From NCBI GenBank assembly GCA_945787595.1, contig CALZJV010000146.1, positions 1 through 27,234 of the forward strand: a stretch of 27,234 nt of DNA. Direction: 5' to 3'. This document shows, piece by piece, positions 23,727 to 27,234 of this stretch (its first letter is position 1; every line of letters starts with the position of its first letter). Origin of the DNA: an uncultured Desulfobacterales bacterium (GTDB lineage: Bacteria; Desulfobacterota; Desulfobacteria; Desulfobacterales; JAFDCJ01). The translations under genes were made by a program, and so were the position numbers. The notes beneath the pieces are model-generated. The model did not search any database, was not told where the DNA came from, and saw only the letters and a program-made list of their open reading frames with translations.

Positions 23727-25244
23727 ATGCCTGAAGACCAACTGTTCATCGGTATTGACAGCGGCACCCAGGGAACAAAAGGTGTTGTTTTCAGCAGGGA
23801 AGAAGGCCGGACCCTGGCCGATGCCTATTCTGACCATCAACTTATCGAAAATATCGGCGGACGGCGGGAGCAGGAACCCGGATGGTGGATTGAAGCCTGT
23901 TCCGCCGTCATCGGCCAATTGCTGAAAATGGGCAATGTATCTAAGGATAGGATTTGCGCCATCGGCATCTCCGGTCAACAACACGGCATGGTGCCGCTTG
24001 ACGTCCGCGGCGAAGTAATCCGACCGGCAAAGCTGTGGTGCGATACGGAGACATCACCGCAATGTGAACAGATCACCCGCAACATCGGAAATGCCGCAAA
24101 AGTCATCGAATTAATCGGCAATTCAGTTGCCGCCGGCTTTACTGCATCCAAAATCCTCTGGCTAAAGCAGCATGAACCGCAAAATTATGAGCGGCTCGCA
24201 TCGGTTCTTTTGCCCCACGATTACATCAACTTCTGGCTGACCGGCGAGAAGAAAACAGAGTTCGGCGATGCCTCTGGTACGGCCTATTTTGATGTCAAAT
24301 CCCGTACGTGGTCGGACGCTCTGCTGAATGCTATTGATGATTCAGGGAAACTGCAAAATTGCTTACCTGACTTGATACCACCCGACGCTCCGGCGGGAAC
24401 CATCAGAGCAGAAATTGCCGAGCTGTTTCAGCTCAAATCTGACATACTGGTTTCTTCGGGTGGGGGTGACAACATGATGGCGGCCATCGGTACCGGAAAT
24501 GTAGCTCCCGGTATTGTGACCACCAGTCTGGGCACCTCAGGCACCATCTATTCTTTTTCAGACCGCCCGGTTATCGATTTGAAGGGCGAATTGGCGGCCT
24601 TTTGCTCCAGCAGCGGAGGTTGGCTGCCGCTGGTGTGCACGATGAACGTGACGGTTTCTACGGAGCTGAACCGGGAATTGCTGGGATTGAGCATTTCAGA
24701 TCTCAATCAGCTTGCATCTTCAGCACCACCGGGTGCGGAGGGTATTCTTTTGCTTCCCTATTTTAATGGAGAAAGAACGCCGGCCTTGCCTGACGCAAAA
24801 GCTGTCATTTTCGGTTTGACGAGCACAAATTATACCGCTGCAAATCTTGCCCGATCGTCTATGGAAGGTGCCACCCTGGGACTGCGCTACGGTCTGGATA
24901 TTTTAAGGCAGCAAGGGCTCACCCCAACCGATATCCGTCTGGTTGGCGGCGGCGCCAAAAGCCCTCTCTGGCGTCAAATGGTTGCAAATGTTTTCAACTG
25001 CCCGGTCGTCTGTCCGGAATCTTCAGAAGCAGGTGCGGTGGGAGCCGCCCTGCAGGCAATGTGGTGTTTTATCCGTCAAATGGAAGGTGACGTCTCAATT
25101 GTTGAGCTTACGAATCGATATATTGCGTTGAATGAATCCACCCGTGCCGAACCGGATACATCGATTGCATCACGATATGCAGAGATTTATGGAAAATACC
25201 TGCAGTTAAACGACGTAATGAGGCCGATGTTTACCGGTGGCTGA
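23727..25244 (+). CDS. xylB: Xylulokinase
   Basis: A 505-residue FGGY-family kinase that phosphorylates D-xylulose to xylulose 5-phosphate. Recognised motifs are FIGIDSGTQGTKGVVF at the N-terminal ATPase fold, GISGQQHGMVPLD (substrate contact), GGGDNMMAAIGTG, the C-terminal lobe GEGRTP-like NGERTPALPD, and LVGGGAKSPLWRQM with ADVF-like ANVFNCPV. Length is as expected for XylB. No Shine-Dalgarno of high quality is seen just before ATG 23727 (AGAGGTCT), but the start fits the family. It works after xylose isomerase; a shared transcript would have to pass the low-complexity repeat. Confidence 0.93.
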   Translation: MPEDQLFIGIDSGTQGTKGVVFSREEGRTLADAYSDHQLIENIGGRREQEPGWWIEACSAVIGQLLKMGNVSKDRICAIGISGQQHGMVPLDVRGEVIRPAKLWCDTETSPQCEQITRNIGNAAKVIELIGNSVAAGFTASKILWLKQHEPQNYERLASVLLPHDYINFWLTGEKKTEFGDASGTAYFDVKSRTWSDALLNAIDDSGKLQNCLPDLIPPDAPAGTIRAEIAELFQLKSDILVSSGGGDNMMAAIGTGNVAPGIVTTSLGTSGTIYSFSDRPVIDLKGELAAFCSSSGGWLPLVCTMNVTVSTELNRELLGLSISDLNQLASSAPPGAEGILLLPYFNGERTPALPDAKAVIFGLTSTNYTAANLARSSMEGATLGLRYGLDILRQQGLTPTDIRLVGGGAKSPLWRQMVANVFNCPVVCPESSEAGAVGAALQAMWCFIRQMEGDVSIVELTNRYIALNESTRAEPDTSIASRYAEIYGKYLQLNDVMRPMFTGG

Positions 25245-25310
25245 AAAAGGCCAACCCCAGAGAATTGAAGATTGAAGATTTGAGGAATCGCGTTGCGCTA
25301 TCATTTAATT

Positions 25311-25483
25311 AGTGCCCATCCATAAATCGTTTAAAATCAGTTTGGGCACTTTATGTTGTTTCCAATCCAGAAATGCGGATTTTTGTCCAAGGTCAAGGAA
25401 ATCAAGCGTTTGTGCGGAGACGTAGCTGGCTACGTCGCACAATCAAACGCGCCGAGCAAAAAGACCATTTATGGATGGAAACT
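25311..25483 (+). mobile_element. MITE-like element, copy 3, TSD AATT
   Basis: 173 bases from AGTGCCCATCCATAAATC to TTATGGATGGAAACT, with AATT on both sides (25307-25310 and 25484-25487). Same end and central palindrome sequences as copies 1 and 2. It lies 66 bases after xylB and immediately beside the element at 25489. Confidence 0.88.
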
Positions 25484-25488
25484 AATTA

Positions 25489-25762
25489 AGGGGTCGGGGA
25501 GTTTTCAGCGTAGGCCTATGACTATAGCGGAGTGGATGATCGCCACCGAAAGCGGATGCTGTCTGAGACCATTAGGGCTCGTTATGGATGAACAGCTTGG
25601 CTCTGCGGCTTTTATTTAACATCAAATCCCGGCATTGGGCACAATATTCCGTTTTCATTTTGATTACTGTTCAGTCATTACGATGCCTTAGGGTCGAGTT
25701 CATGCGGTTTCGGTGGTGATTATCCATGCAGCGGGATAGCTTTGAAAAACTCCCCGACCCCT
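25489..25762. mobile_element. 274-bp element with 17-18 bp terminal inverted repeats
   Basis: The left end AGGGGTCGGGGAGTTTTC (25489-25506) and right end GAAAAACTCCCCGACCCCT (25744-25762) are inverted repeats that differ only by one T in a run. Nothing inside codes convincingly. No target duplication is visible; the left end abuts the AATT duplicate of MITE copy 3. It could be a deletion derivative of an IS or a REP-type element. Confidence 0.6.
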
Positions 25763-25803
25763 CAGTTAAATATTCAATCTTCAATAGAAAATAGTCATTT
25801 TTT

Positions 25804-27026
25804 TTAGATCACCGGTCTGACCCGATTAAACGGCGACTTATATAATTCCTGCAGCACGAGGCTGGCAGCACCGCGCGCCCAGTCCGTGTCCTGCCACTTT
25901 TGAATGACGATCTGGAGGGTCTCATACATTTCAGGAGTGGTATGGGCTTTAATCATTTTTTGCATGGGTTCGAACAGAAGCGCTCCTGCTCGGACACCTT
26001 CACCGGCAATGATGATCTTTTCAGGATTAAAAATCTGAGCCAAAGCGGAAATCCCCAATCCAAGAATTTCACCGCCACGCTTAAATATTTTTCGCAGGGC
26101 AGGCTCGCCCTTCCTGGCAATAAGGGTAACCTCTTCGATGGTCAAAGAAGAAATGTTCTTACACTGCCACTGCCCTGCTTTACAGGCCTCAATCGCCGCC
26201 TCCAGGACACTATAATCGGCAACATAAGATTCGATACATCCGCGTTTTCCGCAGCGACAAGTGGCGCCGCCGGGTTTGATAACCATATGCCCGAATTCGG
26301 CGCCGATCCCTTTGACGCCTCGATATATCTGCCCATTGACCACAATGCCCATGCCGACACCATGCTCAACCGTGACCATTATGAAATTATCAATCCCTCG
26401 ACCTTCGCCAAACCATTGTTGCGCCAATGTCACGGTATTAGCATCATTTTCAATGTATGTCCGGATATTAAAGCGTTTCTGGATCAGATCCCTTAGGTTT
26501 TTATTGCCTTTGCGGTATAAGGGAGACCAGTAGGTGATCCCCTTTTCGCCGCTGACAAGGCCGGGTATGCCGATGCCGATGCCGGAAATCTTTAAATCTT
26601 TCTTAAATTTAATCGGGCTTCGGAAACGCAGTGGCGAATGCCTTCTTCTATCAGATCTGCGACAAATTCAACGGACTTCTTGCCGATGCGCACCGGCACG
26701 ATCAGAGAGCTTAGAACATCGGCTTGCATATTGGTGACCGCGAAACCAACCTGGAAGGCGGACAGTTTCACCCCGACAACATGGGCAGCCGTCGGGTTTA
26801 AGGCCAGCAATACCCGTCGCCTGCCGCGGGATGAAGAAGTTTTGGTTTCTTTTTCAACGATCATTTTTTCTTTGAGCAGGCGGGCTGTAATATTGGTCAC
26901 CGCAGCACGGCTTTGCCCGGTTACCTCTGCAATTTCGACCCGCGAAATCAGACCGGCTCTGCGGATCGTATTTAAAATATTGAACTGGTTGATCGTCTTG
27001 GTTAGTTCACGATTTGCAGCTTCCAT
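25804..27026 (-). CDS. ROK-family transcriptional regulator (XylR/NagC type), frameshifted
   Basis: Read as one gene this gives about 407 residues, the usual ROK repressor length. The N-terminal helix-turn-helix is seen in ISRVEIAEVTGQSRAAVTNI (about 27-46). The C-terminal sugar-kinase-like part has ENDANTVTLAQQWFGEGRG, GIGAEFGHMVIKPGG and the zinc motif CRCGKRGCIES, all needed for effector binding. The first part stops at about 26592 after LNLRKI, but a single extra A in the run at 26599-26602 gives RLNLRKDLKISGIGIGIPGL, which is typical. So one base was lost or miscalled. Convergent with the xyl genes, so it is their likely local regulator. A promoter upstream was not identified. Confidence 0.85.
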
Positions 27027-27234
27027 AGGAAATTTAAGACTTTTTTGATTCTATCATTAAATTAATTCGCCGCTTTAAACGCAATTTCATTTCCATCTGC
27101 GCCCGTCTAAAAAAACCCATTTCATGTTAACAAAGGTAATTACAGCAGCAAAATACGTACGGCGTGCTTAAAGCCAAAATCATCTTGACAAAAATTTGGC
27201 TTTGATGCAAGTTAAATCGCAGTCAATTGGTTCA
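27027..27234. other. Upstream region of ROK gene
   Basis: About 200 bases to the window edge. It should contain the ROK promoter on the minus strand. It is AT-rich, but I found no clear promoter boxes or a copy of the AGTAAA-AG-TTTACT palindrome. Confidence 0.3.

Noticed and set aside
25353..25619. Plus-strand ORF of 88 codons after xylB
   Set aside because: It is built of MITE copy 3 plus the second inverted-repeat element and has no protein-like features.
25900..26496. Plus-strand ORF of 198 codons
   Set aside because: It is antisense to the ROK kinase-like domain, which has clear family motifs.

Overview
The window looks like chromosomal DNA from an anaerobic, probably sulfate-reducing or syntrophic member of the Desulfobacterota (the old Deltaproteobacteria). 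The main reason is a cluster encoding a BamB-type tungsten oxidoreductase with heterodisulfide-reductase-like electron carriers, two of which read through an in-frame UGA as selenocysteine. Secreted proteins with 77-residue repeats and long low-complexity inverted repeats between genes fit the same group. No rRNA, tRNA, CRISPR array or phage gene was seen.

Layout. 1-3430 (minus strand): a large secreted zinc-metallopeptidase-like protein with C-terminal tandem repeats, interrupted by a one-base frameshift, preceded by a small secreted PepSY-like protein whose leader carries a terminator-like hairpin. 4242-7665 (minus): a small membrane protein overlapping an acyl-CoA synthetase, then a frameshifted HD-domain protein and an exported protein. 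8000-8389 (plus): diacylglycerol kinase DgkA. 8436-8800: a flavoprotein remnant carrying a mobile element. 8831-17063 (plus): a strong sigma70-type promoter with several symmetrical sites, then a bamBCDEF-like operon: AOR-family protein, ferredoxin, HdrD-like, HdrA-like (Sec at codon 72) and MvhD-like (Sec at codon 19). 17088-18317 (minus): a UPF0261/Tm-1-like protein. 18396-27026: a sugar-catabolism region with intact PfkB-type kinase, xylose isomerase and xylulokinase genes and a frameshifted ROK repressor, mixed with at least five broken gene remnants.

How the genes may work together. The BamB-F set resembles the core of class II benzoyl-CoA reductase, in which low-potential electrons are delivered to a tungsten-pterin subunit by a flavin-based Hdr/Mvh-like module. 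The NADH-dehydrogenase-like subunits (BamG-I) and the ring-opening genes are not in the window, so the substrate stays open. XylA and XylB would turn xylose into xylulose 5-phosphate, with the ROK protein as the likely local regulator. The neighbouring transaldolase and two epimerase/isomerase genes are truncated, so the pathway seems to be decaying.

Mobile DNA. Three copies of a 157-189 bp element (8605-8761 inverted, 21122-21310, 25311-25483) share AGT...ACT ends, a central palindrome, and different perfect 4-bp target duplications (AGCT, AACT, AATT). This shows directly that a MITE-like family has moved here. A second inverted-repeat element (25489-25762) abuts copy 3. Several single-base frameshifts occur across the window; they may be real decay or consensus errors, and I cannot tell which.
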